Shown in pieces: positions 25,361 to 37,847 of a stretch of DNA of 50,000 nucleotides. Both the position numbers and the translations under genes were made by a program. This DNA comes from Bigelowiella natans CCMP2755 (taxonomy: Eukaryota > Cercozoa > Chlorarachniophyceae): contig ADNK01002378.1 in NCBI GenBank assembly GCA_000320545.1, forward strand, positions 1-50,000. Reading direction: 5' to 3'. A model generated the notes under the pieces. It saw only the letters and a list, made by a program, of their open reading frames with translations, did no database searches and was not told the origin of the DNA. Within the stretch, counting starts at the first letter, position 1, and each line of letters opens with the position of its first letter.

Positions 25361-26137
25361 ATGGCCAGAGAGCGCAACGACGACGATTTCGATTGGAGGA
25401 ATCCCCAACGAAGCCGTCTGTCTCACCGTCTTATAGTAAGTTGTTTCTACTTTTACGAGATTGACAGGATAATTAAACTGATCCTTCGCGTGTAATGCAA
25501 AAGGATTTCTGCATGGCTCCATGCCTTTAACTAAGCGTGGACTTCCTCCGCTCCAGCTGTCCGTTTCGCCTTCTAGGCTGCATCGTCAAATTCCTAAATC
25601 AGGATTGAGATCGTTACCGACAAGTCCAAAAACAGCAAGAGTGTCGATGAAGACGACTTCCTCATCCTTCCCAAATCTCGAAAGTCAGCGCCTGCGAGAG
25701 TCAAGTTCGGACGAACTACACGTTACTAATGTTCCTTTAAAGCGAAGTTGCTCACCAACGCTTATTCCCGATGAAAATAGTAATTTGGTGACCAGATTTC
25801 AATCAAATAGGCTACAAGGGAGAGGGAGATATTTCCCAAATGCTGCAGGGAGAGGAATGGAGACATTCCGCAGGAAAACCTTGCAGCGCCTGCGGAAAAA
25901 GGCAGCTATGAATAATGCCATAATTAAACAGAAGAAAAAGGATCAACGGAAGATATTAGAGGAGAAGTGCAGGCGCGAGGCTGATATCAAAAGGAGTCGG
26001 AAAGCAGCTATTGCACGTGTGAAAAAATGGGAACGGGAGCTCAATCGGCTTGAGCGAAAAGCCAAGGTAAAAGCTGGTGAATACAACATTCTGAAAATTG
26101 TTGAGAATAATGAGAATCTCTCTCTCTCTCCCTCCCT

Positions 26138-26172
<35 letters not shown>

Positions 26173-26195
26173 TTCCTGGTTCCTCTCTTTCCCTG

Positions 26196-26232
<37 letters not shown>

Positions 26233-26533
26233 TGTGCTTTCCACACTCATTGTAATACGGTTTTAGATTGCAGCGAGTAAGGAGTATAAGAGAGGAAAAG
26301 ATGTAGACGTCGAGAAATTTCGCAAATTCTGTGCAGCTCCGACAACTCCGCGTTCAAAGAAAGATCTTAAGAATATAGCTATTATAGGTGGTGGGCCAGT
26401 TGGCCTTTGGATTGGCCTTCTCATACTACAAAAGTAATTTGAATATCATGGTGCACATTTGCAAGCAAACTCAAATGGAAGGAAAAATCTGAACTAAAAT
26501 CATTGTGTGTGTGTGTGTGTGTATGTGTGTGTA

Positions 26534-26577
<44 letters not shown>

Positions 26578-27640
26578 ACCGTCTCTCTTTTTTGGAAATA
26601 GGTACTCTCGGAGGCGGATTGGCAATGATGTAGCCCCTGAGTTGACACGGCCGTATGTGACTGTGTTTGAGAAACGGGACGACGAAAGCTATATGTCGCG
26701 CACATTCACGCTGGCAATCAAAAGCTGGACTGACAAGCTTATCAACCGCTATCTGCTACAACCTGAGACATTCGCTCCCGTATGTTCGCTTAATAAGCTC
26801 GAGAAAGCCCTCCGTACAGCTTTTGAGCAGCACGGAGGGAGAATGGAGTTCAAAGAAATACACGATCCTAACGAGCTGTGCGCCAATGGCTTTGACTATA
26901 TTTTCTGGTGCGGAGGCCGGCGATCTCTCTCACCTAGTGTCCGATCACAACTAAACATGGAACAAATCGAGGGTCATTTCGAAGAGGTGATGTTGCTGGA
27001 CTTCACACAGCATGAGCGTGTGCGTCGGCCAGTAAATGATGTGCTCACATCTGGTTTCAACGCACAAAAGCCGGGCCTCCGTGTGATGCTGCGTCCCGGA
27101 GACTCTCTCCTCGAAGGGCATATTTGGGTCTTTGGGGTATCGACTGAAATTGCTGCTGCGTGCAACCACTCGTGCATCGCCGGTAAGGAGTTCGAAAGCA
27201 TTAATAAATGTCTCATGGAGGTGTTTGAAGTATGTAACGAAGAAGGGAATAAGAAGGAGACCATGTCTTCAAGTCAGGAAACCCTTGAAAACCTGCTCGC
27301 TTCGTATGAGGCCATCTTAGTTCCTGTAAAAGTCCGCATTCACTCCACGCGCGCCGCGTTCTTTCATAGCAAAACCATCTTTTCTATGCTTGATAAGGCC
27401 GATGGGAGCAAAATTCCCTTTGTCCTTGCTGGAGATGCGGCTTATGGGAAACCATTTTGGACAGGATCGACACTGAATCACCATTTGCTTGATGTCCATC
27501 AAGAATTATCTAAATTAAAGATAGATCGAAATCATCAGGACGGAATGTTTAAGGGCTTCATCGAGCAGAATACATTTCGCACGAGCACACCGGGATTTGA
27601 TACGAGGAAGGAAAAGCCAAAATTTGTCTATGAAAAATAA
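25361..27640 (+). CDS. FAD-dependent monooxygenase-like protein
   Basis: Exons 25521-26066, 26267-26433 and 26602-27640 join in phase, giving about 583 residues from the ATG at 25521. A possible extra first exon is 25361-25435 (MARERNDDDFDWRNP, good GTAAGT donor), but its phase does not fit the next acceptor. The N-terminal 180 residues are basic and disordered, with a coiled-coil-like Lys/Arg/Glu helix (RREADIKRSRKAAIARVKKW). Then KNIAIIGGGPVGLWIG is a Rossmann FAD-binding motif (GxGxxG at about 223-228). Near the C-terminus PFVLAGDAAYGKPFWTGSTL matches the GD(A) flavin motif of class A monooxygenases and MICAL-like proteins. The substrate cannot be told from the sequence. The N-terminal extension is unusual for the family and may be a targeting or binding region. 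Confidence 0.75.
26116..26233. repeat. Compound (CT)n-(GT)n microsatellite in an intron
   Basis: The intron 26067-26266 is mostly CT repeat (about 26116-26172) then GT repeat (about 26199-26231) before its acceptor. The next intron (26434-26601) likewise contains a long GT tract at about 26502-26571. Confidence 0.9.
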
Positions 27641-28707
27641 TGATGAATGAATTATTTATTTATACTTGAGTATGTATACGTGTGTGTGTGTGCTGTGTGC
27701 CGTAGTACACACACGTACGAATCTGTAAGCATAACGCGTATAGAGAATGAGTCCATTGTTGTTGTTCTTATTTGCAGCGCGATGACTAACGCGACATGTG
27801 ACACCAGCTAGCCAGGCATAGCACTGCGTAAATTACAAGCGATGCGATGTGCAACGCAAGTGTTCTAGATATCTCGGCTTAGTAAACAATTTAGAGTGTA
27901 TCTAGTCTATCATTTGCCTTGATGATATTGCTGTGTCTATTATCTTGTTCTTATTGCATGGAACGCAAACACTAGTATTTTCAGACAATGCGCTGCCACA
28001 TATTGATGTTCTAAATGTAATAAATGTCAGAGAAATAAAAGGACAATTTGTTTGGTCATTTCATGTGAGGATGCTCAACAACTAGTTGTGTGCACCACTC
28101 CCACATTTTGCAGTTCATTCAGTCTCTCGACCGAAGAAGGTTTTCTCTAAACTCCGTTTCATTCTGCTCCGAACGGCCCAACCTAGGAGAGGGTAGGTTC
28201 GGTGGTTTGAACGTAAAAGGGCAGTTTGATTGAACATTGCAGTGTGAAACTCATTCGCAGTTAGTTTGAGGGGGGGGGGAATGGGACGCCACAGCTCCGC
28301 ATTGAACTGAAATGTGAAAATTCACTTGTGGACATTCGATCCGAGGCAGCGGAGTGTATGCTCGATCAGAGCTGTGCATATGATGTGTGACATCGGCATG
28401 GCACCGGTGCTGGGAAGAATTGCTGTCATCCTGACCTCGGTAGTTCAAGAGGAGGAGAAGGAATTCCAACGTTGAGGTTAAGATTAGTAAGATCATTTCC
28501 CCGAAGGAAATATTATATTCGGATGCAAAAATAATGCCATTTGTAGTGTGCGACATTCACGTTGCTACTTATTTCAAGGAAAAATTAACGGCCAAGAATT
28601 TTTATAGGATTTCCAAAATCGTTCGGGCCTGCAACAAAGAAAGACCCCTACCTACCCCACCCCACAAACCTTCCGAACGTACATCCCTCTCCCTTTGGAG
28701 ATCATCC
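27641..28707. other. Intergenic
   Basis: About 1 kb with no supported gene. The first 250 bp (3' flank of the monooxygenase gene) is CTAG/TGCA-rich. The rest presumably includes the promoter of the PLGG1-like gene. Confidence 0.55.
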
Positions 28708-30299
28708 ATGAACGTTCAAAGCATCATTGCTCTGGTATTATTGGGGACTCATTTAGTCGCTCCAGCACCTTTAGTTTCCAAAGTTCGTTCTCCTTTGATC
28801 CTGAGTAAGCATGCGCCGTCCAGGCGTGCAAGCGTGGATCTTGTGCGGCGGTAAGTTTTCATCGAATCTTCACGTACGTGAAAACAGCAAGTCTGATATT
28901 CTTTGATTCCTTTCTCCAATATACAATTTGTAGATCTCGTGAACCTAAGCACACAACGAAAATACGCCGTGCTGCTCCGAACGTACAGTCAGCGATAAAC
29001 CCTGCATCGGGCATTGAGCAGCCTAAGTCTACCTCTAAAAAGACCGTTGTGGGACTTACTTCTTTCCTTGCCGCCGACACCATACTAAAAATTGCCTTCG
29101 AGAAGGCTTCTGTCACTTCGTTCCCATCCTCTCTTGCTGGAATGATAATTGCTTTCACTAGTCTGCAGGGAGTTAGGATGTTCAGACCAGTTGCGGCTGC
29201 GAAAATTGTTGCTTTTATGGGACCGGCTGTAGCTCTATTGAAAGTGTGGCTGCCATTATTTTTTGTGCCACCCCTCGTCGTGCTTCCTCTAAAGTATAGC
29301 CTGGTATTTGACATCGCTGGGCGTCTAGCCGTGCTCGTTGCAAGTGGATTCATCTTTACCCTACTATCGACAGCTTTCGTGTCTAACTTGCTTCCAGGAC
29401 CACCGGCTAAAGACCTTGATACTATGGTAACTACGGCTGAGAAAGAACAAGCACCAAATCCTGGCCTCCCTGACCCCCGAAAGCCTTTAACAGTTGCATC
29501 TACGCTCCTTGTGCTCAACTTGCTTTTGCATGACAAAGTTGGCGAGATTGGGGGACAGACTATATTGCAGCGAATGTTTGGTGTCTCGTCGACGGCCACT
29601 GCATATCTTCTAGGAACAAGACTACCGGCAGCAATACGATCCGTTTTCCATCCTGTGCTCGCATGTGCCACAATCGCATCGGTCCTTCAATTTGTGCTCA
29701 GTGTGGTCACCGGCAGTTCCTACACAGAGACGTTAGCTAAATACTTCGGCGGCGGTTACGTGGGGGCTGGAGACATAATATCTCGCATGCTGGGACCGGT
29801 AATTATTAGCTTCGGCTTCCAACTCTACGTTTTCCGCGAAGTACTGATGAGTAACTTCCTCCGGGTGCTCGGAACAACACTGTTCGCCGCTGCGGCTAGT
29901 TTGCTCTCTTCCGCAAAACTTGCCTCGATGCTGAAGCTAATGCCCGTCGAAGCTGCTTTAACTCCGCTTACCAGGAGTGTAACCTCTCCTCTTGCATTGG
30001 CAGGGGCAGAAATTACGGGTGCCGATCCTTCATTATCTGCTTTTCTTGTTGCCATAACAGGCGTTCTTGGCGCAGCGCTTGGGAGGACTCTCCTTGAACG
30101 TTTCAAAATCACCAATGACGTGACCGCCGGCCTGGCAATTGGCGCTTCGGCTCATGGATTGGGTGCAGCATCGGTTTCCAACCAGCCAGTTAAGTTCTCC
30201 GCTGCTGCTTTGTCAATGACGTTGACAGGGTTGTGGACAGTGCTAATTTTAGCTGTCCCGTTGGCTAGAGATTTTTTGATCCGCATGGCAACTTCATAG
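28708..30299 (+). CDS. PLGG1: Plastid glycolate/glycerate translocator-like (LrgB/PLGG1) protein
   Basis: PLGG1 exports glycolate from the plastid and imports glycerate during photorespiration. Exons 28708-28850 and 28934-30299 join in phase 2 (GTAAGT donor), giving 502 residues, the usual size of plant PLGG1 (an LrgA-like half plus an LrgB half). About 10-12 hydrophobic helices are visible. The C-terminal third carries the LrgB signature region: SAFLVAITGVLGAALGRTLL, ITNDVTAGLAIGASAHGLGA, then LSMTLTGLWTVLILAVPL. The N-terminus MNVQSIIALVLLGTHLVAPA looks like a signal peptide followed by a basic stretch (SKHAPSRRAS), consistent with a bipartite presequence for a secondary plastid. An LrgB protein with another substrate is possible, but the double-domain layout favours PLGG1. 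Confidence 0.85.
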
Positions 30300-31111
30300 T
30301 GATCAAAATGATAGAGATATGCACATACATGGGTCGTTGCTTTGATCAACATTGCTGAATCGTGCTGCATTGCAACACGGTTGAATCACATTGTACATTG
30401 CATCCAGTGCATGTAGTGATTGGGCAAAACCGTTTTAGTCAACAAGATTCATGGCTGCAAAACCATCCTTCTTCATGCAAGAGTCAAATTCGTGTGCCAT
30501 GTTTTGACAGAGGAGCTGTCATAGGAGTGTTCGTTGCTAGCAACATGATGGCATTGAGTGCAGACATAGATGGTAACAAGTCAGCAATTTTTAGGATTAA
30601 ACGATTTGATTTCTAGACATGTAAGATATGCAGCACGCTAAATTTATGCGCTATTATTTGCCGCTAGCTTGGCTGTGACTTTATTGCACACCATGATAAT
30701 GCTGATATGATGATCATCTGCTAAATAATTTGTGAGGGGCATGAAATGCATGCATATGACGATTGTGTCGGATCATGTAGAAGCCTGTCTAAATGTTGAT
30801 TTACATTAGTTTTTGACATTCGCGGCTCCTGGCTCCCTTTTCTCTCCACCACAAGCTTCACGATAAACACGATATGTGCTTCATTTTACCTCCATGTACG
30901 TAAAACCTAGTCAATACGTACTAGGAATTCATTGCATTCATAATTTTATGTACTCGAATATGCCGTATGAATTTATCTTCATTGATACTAAACATCCTTT
31001 AATGTGCACAACTCTGCACTGTGATAAAATGTGGCAATGTCACAAAAATGCAGGGTTTGTCCTAGCAGAGGTTGAAATAGCCCACGGGTTTTGCGTATGA
31101 CGACTTCATTG
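30300..31111. other. Intergenic between convergent genes
   Basis: No supported gene. Moderately rich in TGCA/CATG words from 30.3 to 30.8 kb; short plus-strand frames show no domain. Confidence 0.55.
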
Positions 31112-31576
31112 CTACGAATTCTCATTTAATTTTTGCTTTGATTTCTCCTGTTGCTCAAGTAATCTTTTTCGTCTCAGATTATTCCGTTTCACAAGCTGTT
31201 AAATCCAGCAATAGACAAATTATTTGTGTAGAAGAGTAGAATTATTTGGATTATTCTGACCACTCTATAGGTAGTCTCTTTCTCAGTTTCCGTCATCTTG
31301 TCCCAATTTGCTATTCGACTAATTGTCCCGTCGCTGTTTATCTACAAAACAAGCCTCTCACATACAAACACAACTACGATGTCAAAGTGTTTTAAACATG
31401 TATACCACTACGGGTCCAAGCTTATCAAATTTGACATTTTCTCCGAGCTTGAGAGTGTTGGTTTCTGATCTTTTGGCATCCGAGGGAGCAGGAAGTGCAA
31501 GCATCGGTCGCTTGTCCTTTTCCCCTTCTTCTTCTTCTGGGTCTGCAGCTTTTTCGACGGTCGGTTCGTCCTCCAT
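31112..31576 (-). CDS. Small conserved protein with an LGPVVINSDGT / NWDKMT motif
   Basis: Exons 31576-31406, 31341-31264 and 31195-31112 all join in phase 0 and give 110 residues. The N-terminal 40 residues are acidic and variable (ADPEEEEGEKDKR). The C-terminal half, read across two introns, is LGENVKFDKLGPVV, INSDGTISRIANWDKMTETE, then a Lys/Arg/Glu-rich helix (VKRNNLRRKRLLEQQEKSKQ). I recall the same core, LGP-hydrophobic-V-N-x-DGT-[LI]-SRI-x-NW-x-x-MT-x-x-E, in small uncharacterised proteins of plants and fungi, so this looks like a conserved eukaryotic family of unknown function. That recall is from memory and was not searched. The protein is probably soluble; no targeting signal is seen. 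Confidence 0.7.
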
Positions 31577-32927
31577 ACCGGCCCTATGTTATATCGAGCG
31601 ATAGGAATGCTCCGAATACTTAAGGATAACGCATAGGTAAGGTGGTGTTGGGCTATGGGATTCGTAACTTTGTGTGGGCCCCACCTCCTTCGGCCGAGTC
31701 TTTTCAAAGATTTGATTTTGACTGAATGTATCCCGAAAACTTCGATGATAAGCTGACATCTAATAATAGAGACAAAGTACATAATTCTATAAGATGTTTT
31801 CCCGATAAAAGTTGAACATAAATGAACTCATCGCGGTGCTGTTGAAAATAAGAGAAACTGTGCGGAGAAATTTCATGGGCTAAAAATTACGGGCTAACAA
31901 GAAAAACATGAAATTTCATCTTAGCGTCAGAGACTTCGGCATGTCGTTAAGAGAATATAGCGTGACAGAACTAGTAATTCATGTAGAAATGTTTTACATT
32001 TTGCTTCAGCGACAACAGAACACAACAAATAAAGGAAAATTCGAGAATCTACGAGAGCATTTCGAGAACTGGGATTGCCGATAAATTCTCCCTGTAGATC
32101 TAGGGGGGCTTTCTTTTTTTAGTTTTTCTCAATATTCAAGGCTGAATTCTTAACAAAATGCACACTCATTCAAACAGAAATAGGGATGCCTGAGTTCATA
32201 CATAAAAATTCCATGGTCGGCTCGAATTTTTTAGGAAAAATGATCGTTTATGAGTGCTTACGACATAAATATTTTGTTGTCGATTCTAAAGAAACCCGAT
32301 GCATTTTCGCTCAAGAAGCTGCATTCAAGTCTGGAAATAGAGAAAGTTATGATTTCAGTATCTAGAGTACAAAAAAACGGTTAGAGGTTCACTCTTTATT
32401 CCTTACGACATATAAATTAAATTGTCGTATAATATAATTGTATTACATTGGGATAATTTACTTTAAATACATGCTAAATATAAATCTGGACGAAGAATAG
32501 TCAGAAGCCGTAGAGCTCCTAGGGCGGAACCTCCCTCCAAGTTAGGTTTGTTGCCTCCCTCCTTCACTAGAGATAATAGCGGAAATCCCACACTCGTTCA
32601 TAAAAATTGATTCGTTTCTTTATCGAATTTGACCGATCCCACTCCAAAGACCAAGAAATAGTGACAAAATTTGTGAGAGCATGCCTTGTTTCCTGACTCG
32701 ATGCTGAAAAAAACTTTTGTTGAGAGACATAGTTTTTGCCTATGTTGCGGGAAGCTCTTAATCGACTTCAATGGCCGACATGAATGATGAATGTCTACTT
32801 CAAAAGAAAAATATATAGACGCTTACCTTCCGATGTTTGTGTGTTTCAGTAGGTACGTGGTTGGTCTTGGCGTACTCGCGTACGGAAACTACCGTTGAAT
32901 AAGTAAAATATCTTCCTGACGACAAGC
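31577..32927. other. Intergenic between divergent genes
   Basis: About 1.35 kb, AT-rich, with no open frame of protein character. It should contain the promoters of the small conserved gene (-) and the Aha1-like gene (+). Confidence 0.55.
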
Positions 32928-34080
32928 ATGTCGACCGCTCCAACCGAAACAAAGGACAAATCGAAGGCCGACAGCACCTACTACTATTTCAAGAGCACGC
33001 CAGCTCATATAGCAAAGAACTATGTTCCACAGAAAATCGACAGCAACGGAGTGATGCCGGAGCAGACTCCTCGATTGCCAGTGGTAGAGAACACGCAAGG
33101 AAGCGCTTGGAACAGGATGGGAACATGGTTATGCATTTTTCTGAGCAGTGTCTGTACAATGTCCACTTAGCGCTGCCTACTACTTGTTGCTGTTTTAGGG
33201 AGGAGAAGGATTACTCAAAGTGGGCTAGGGATCGCCTGAAAGAGCTTCTATTAGAAATGGAATGTCCTGTCTTCTCCACTGGCGAGCTTAAAATCTCAGA
33301 TGTAGTGACTGCAGAAGGCGATGTAAGTCGCAACACTTCCATCTTTGTGCCTCCGTCTTACTGTTTCACTCTCTCCTTACCACTCTCCCGAAAATAATGA
33401 AAAATCGATATAGAACGATGAAAAATATGCTGCATTTCTATTCCCAGGCTACGATACTGTATCTACGTGGTAAGAAACGATTAGGCTTCGAATTGAATCT
33501 CAAAGCAAAATGGAAGGGTGGGTACCTGCTTGTCAAAAGTAGTTCTTGAGAATGATTTATGAGCACAACAACAAGGGTAGTGGTTTGAGAAGAGTATTTG
33601 GATGCGAACATTTCCTCTGTGCGTTCGTCTCGTCTACCCCGTGTTACTTCAGGCAAGGTAAATGATAAAGAAGTCTCCGGGCATATAAGCATTCCTTCGT
33701 TGGATTCCGATGATTGGCCCGATGATATTGAGGTGTTAATCACAAATCCGTACCCTCCGCCATGCGGTTACTGAAATACTGCATCTGCTCCAAACACTTA
33801 TTATTTCTTGCAATAACGTCCTAGATTGATTTCACGGCGGAGAAATCGGACTCACCTCACCTAGAAGCTCGCAGGTGACCTCCCCCCCCCCGGTTGTCGA
33901 CGAAGAAGTAGGAAATGACTGGCTTGCTTATCTATGAAATCAGATACGTAAAAAGTATGAAATCAACTGTCATGAAACAGCTTAAGGTTTGGATATTTCT
34001 ATCTCAAAATCCGGATGAAACTAATTCGATCCCATGTGTGTTTGGTGTAGACGTTCTACGATGAATTCAACGCTAAATAG
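32928..34080 (+). CDS. Aha1 N-domain protein, Hsp90 co-chaperone (Hch1-like)
   Basis: Aha1-type proteins bind the Hsp90 middle domain and stimulate its ATPase. Seven exons, all phase-consistent: 32928-33127, 33199-33322, 33448-33517, 33653-33732, 33825-33874, 33944-33986, 34051-34080; 198 residues. The Aha1_N domain is clear: GSAWNRMGTWEEKDYSKWAR, DRLKELLLEME, VTAEGDATILYLRGKKR, LGFELNLKAKWKGKV, GHISIPSLDSD and the closing helix KQLKTFYDEFNAK. The protein stops right after this domain, so the C-terminal AHSA1/START-like domain of full Aha1 is absent, as in yeast Hch1. The intergenic DNA downstream shows no continuation, since the stop follows in phase in the last exon. Confidence 0.93.
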
Positions 34081-34199
34081 ATGAGGTGGTACAATCACTG
34101 AGGAAACTTAGCATTATTAGAAATTTAGTTACACCTCAGGGCGACTTGCGTGTGAAAAAAGTATGTGCAGAATATGGTTTTATCTAATAAATATCGCAG

Positions 34200-34870
34200 C
34201 CGTCAGTTTCTGCTGCAACACCTCGTGACTTCATGTGGTCTAGTGGTTGCAATTCATGGATAAATTCCTCGTGTATGTTGTTCGCAGCGAAGCGGTTGTA
34301 TTGAATTTTTCTCGCGCAAAAAAACATATGTCTTGTTGCAGTGTCCTAGTGTCTAGGTGTGTTTAACAATTTATTACATGCTGTAGCGTGCATCCCGTCA
34401 TGTGCGGCATGATCAGCAGCCAGATGTTCGCGCACGGCTATATGCACATAGCTGGCGGTACGTTACAACGCATGTGCAATCTAGCTGCGCATGAATGAAG
34501 TGATTCCACATTGTTTGCACATGGGCTTAAGTAGCACTGCAGCATGTTGATGTGTATGTTGCTAGTCATGCAATGTGTAGCTAGCTAGAGCGTCACTGCA
34601 CATGTGGCGACACGTACGTGCAGATACAAATTAGAGCAAGCATGCTAGCATGGCTCATGAAACAATGATGTGTCATAGTGTGGCATAGAGGCGTTCTAGC
34701 GTTGGCTTGTCTATTTATTTCTTTACACGTGTTTAGTTCTGCTGACCACTAGACCATGCCATGCGATACCATTGTTATGCTGACGCTGATAAATGCTGGA
34801 ACGATGCAGAGCACGTGGCATGTACCATGAGAACGCTAGAACGCGTCAAGAAATGCTACATGACAGCGAC
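34200..34870. repeat. Palindromic-word-rich intergenic island
   Basis: Again dense in CATG, TGCA, CTAG and GCTAGC (for example GTAGCTAGCTAG near 34575 and AGCATGCTAGCATGGCTCATG near 34640). No gene is supported here. Confidence 0.65.
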
Positions 34871-34919
34871 GTACCATGGTGTACGTATGTACGTATGCAT
34901 CCAAATAAATTGACCTTTC

Positions 34920-35589
34920 TTAAAGTATCGGCATTGCCAGTGGTGGTAAATATTTCTCGCCCTCTTCTCTATGAGCATCTTGATTTTCTCTTGCATTGAT
35001 ATGCGAATTGGAAATACACTCGCCACTTCCCTCCTCAGACGACGGAGATTGTGGAGAACCAATAATCTGGGCCTCCAGCGCCATGTTCTCCCTTTTTGTT
35101 GCTTCTATATAGCATCACGTACGCACAATATTCGGTTTTTCGAAGTCAAAATCAAAGCTGTGTAGTTATATGAACAGTAGGCCGAACAACCTTCCTTGCG
35201 CCTTTTTTCTTCTTTCAACAAGCCTACACAACGTTGGGCGGGCTCAAAATCATAGATGGTTTGCAAGACCTGAGAAAATAAATTAGTAGCAGTAAATGGC
35301 CGACTTGGAAACGACATTGCCGCTGCTGCAACTTACCTTTATCGTCGCAATCGCCTCCACCACCCATCTCTTATCAAAATCTTTCATGGGTGCCTGAAAG
35401 GGATATCGAAAACAACGATCAGGAGGAGGAAGACACACGCTGCAGCTCGTTAGTCCCTCTCCCTTATTCTTCTTACCGCCTGCGTCTTGAACGCCCAATC
35501 TAGAGACTGGTACAGCCGCTTGAGCATGATGATGCCTGGGATGAGGTGTGATCGTACGTGTGTGGGTCATGGTGAGTTGCTTGTATTCG

Positions 35590-35621
<32 letters not shown>

Positions 35622-37759
35622 TGTGTGTGTGTGGGTGTGGGTGTGGGTGGGCCGCAGAAAAAATGTACTAAAATCATTCCTCAAGAAGTCCCATCGATGG
35701 ATGATGAATTATTGCTGTCACGTTTCCAACAAAAATAATTTTCCCGTCATCACTCCCCCCACCCTCACCTTCCCGTGATGCGATTTCAGGGTACTGGCTC
35801 AGAAGCGTGACGACTTCCTGTGTGGACGCATCATCATTGCACTACACTCAAAACCAATGATGCTCTTTGTCATGGTGAACAGGGTAGTATACGTGCACGC
35901 ACAAACCAGTCTTCTAGGCCGACGAAGAGGCCCGTATGCATGTTGCTTGCAGATAAATCGCGCCACGGCCTGAATGGGTTTATTATTGCATCAGTAACTA
36001 TTGAAAGCGACATCTCCATCCCTCAACAACGAAGTCACAGCAGCAGCAGCAGCAGGTAGGTAGAAGCACTTACAGTGAAGTCCGGTGGGTGTGGAGGAAG
36101 CGACCTTCTGAGAAATCTGCTCGAGCGCATGTAGCGAAAATACATGCGAAACCTACACAATGGAGATTGGGCACGTGTTACATGTATCGCTATCGTGGGG
36201 AGATGGGAGGGCGGCATCCTTTTCCCAAACCCCCCCAACCTTTTCTGACCTTTCAACGGCCTTCTCTTCCTGGAGCTCTTCTGTAAGTCGTATAGATCTA
36301 CATAGATTGTACAATGAGTGTGTACTGTGCGGCTAGCCACGCTGTGCTTTTCATGTTGGCGATGTATGCACGCTCCTTAGTTACTTTATTCTCCGTTTCG
36401 AGCCATTGTTCTCGCCGTAAAAGTCGCCGAACCCAGTCGCACTCTCATCCCCGCTTTCATCATCTGCGGCATCAGACAGGCCTGGTGATTCCGAGAGCCC
36501 GTCTGCGTTGACCCTCATCGCCTTTGGGAAGACCTAAGGAATACACAGTGATCCAGAGTCCCAAGATATTTCAGCTCGAGACTTTCTCGTGGCCAACCGG
36601 TTGTGTGAAGGCGTATATTGTACGATGGAGAACATTGCGTGTAAAGGAAAACAGTGTATTACATGAAAACATTGTTTTATGTGCATATATGTACATATCA
36701 CATCCCCTGATCGATCGACAGATTTAAGTCTACTCTACGAAAATAGGCCTGGAGACAGTTTGGTCTAATGTAGTCTCCAAAGCTTTTAATCTCTATGCAT
36801 ATTTGAGCTAGAGCGAGAAATTGACGACATCGGTGCTGTCGTCGCCAGAAGCCACTATTCCTAGCTGGGACTTCGTTGCACACATACGGAGGGAATAGGT
36901 ATAGATGGAGGACAACAGCAGAGAGAACAAATGATGATGGCGATGACGACGACGATGATGATATTGATGATTTTGGCGGAAGGGGAGGAAGGACAAGATG
37001 TATACGTATGATGGCAACAATTGCGATGCGTATTCTTTAGTTGATGATTTGCTTCTTCACATACTCCTTCATTCTTCTTATTAGCATACTGCTGAAGCAC
37101 AGCTTCTTCGTAAAACCTACCCGGAATATGACAGGACAGCGTTTATTATTGCTCTTGGCTCATATAGAGTTTCTCCTCCTCCTCCTCCTCCTCCTCCACC
37201 TCGCTTCCCCCTTCTCTCTTGACTTTCTTTCCTTCTTATCCCCCCTCTCCCCCCATTCTTGTTGAATGACCTTTGGTATTGATGATACTTTTCATCGATG
37301 ATAAGCTCGTCGGAAAGCACCGCGGATTCGGAGCTGTGATGGTTGTCTTTATCGGCAACGCTAGTCGAACTGCAGCTCGCAGCCTCGTCCTCTTCCATCT
37401 CCTGCCGCTGCTTTAAGGCGTTCTGGTTCACTAATGCCTGTCGCCTCTTCTGCTCATCCTCCGGGAGCGGAAGCTGAATGCGTGAGAAGAGGACGTTTGT
37501 TCCAAAAGAAATATTTGTTGTCTTTTTCTGTGTCAGTATCTGCTTGCTCTAATTGCCGTTTCTATTTTAAGTTGAAGGCATGTTCATAGCTCAAAGGATG
37601 GTGCTTCCGACCTCATCTTCCAGGTTGTCGTGAGGGTGCCAATTGTACTTCTGGTGGTGGTGGGAGAAGATTCTTGCATTCAGTCCTGCAAAAGATAGCA
37701 TTTTAAAGTTTATTCGTCCTCCCCCTTTTCCTTCTCTTCCCCTCCCCCTCCCCCACCCC

Positions 37760-37847
<88 letters not shown>

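Noticed and set aside
26041-26246. Minus-strand frames rich in Thr-His and Arg-Glu repeats
   Set aside because: Direct translations of the GT and CT microsatellites in an intron.
28859-29671. Long minus-strand frame opposite the PLGG1-like gene
   Set aside because: It is antisense to a clearly conserved membrane transporter and has no recognisable features.
35283-35778. Frames encoding Thr/His/Arg or Cys/Val/Arg repeats
   Set aside because: They translate the GTGC/GT microsatellite in an intron.
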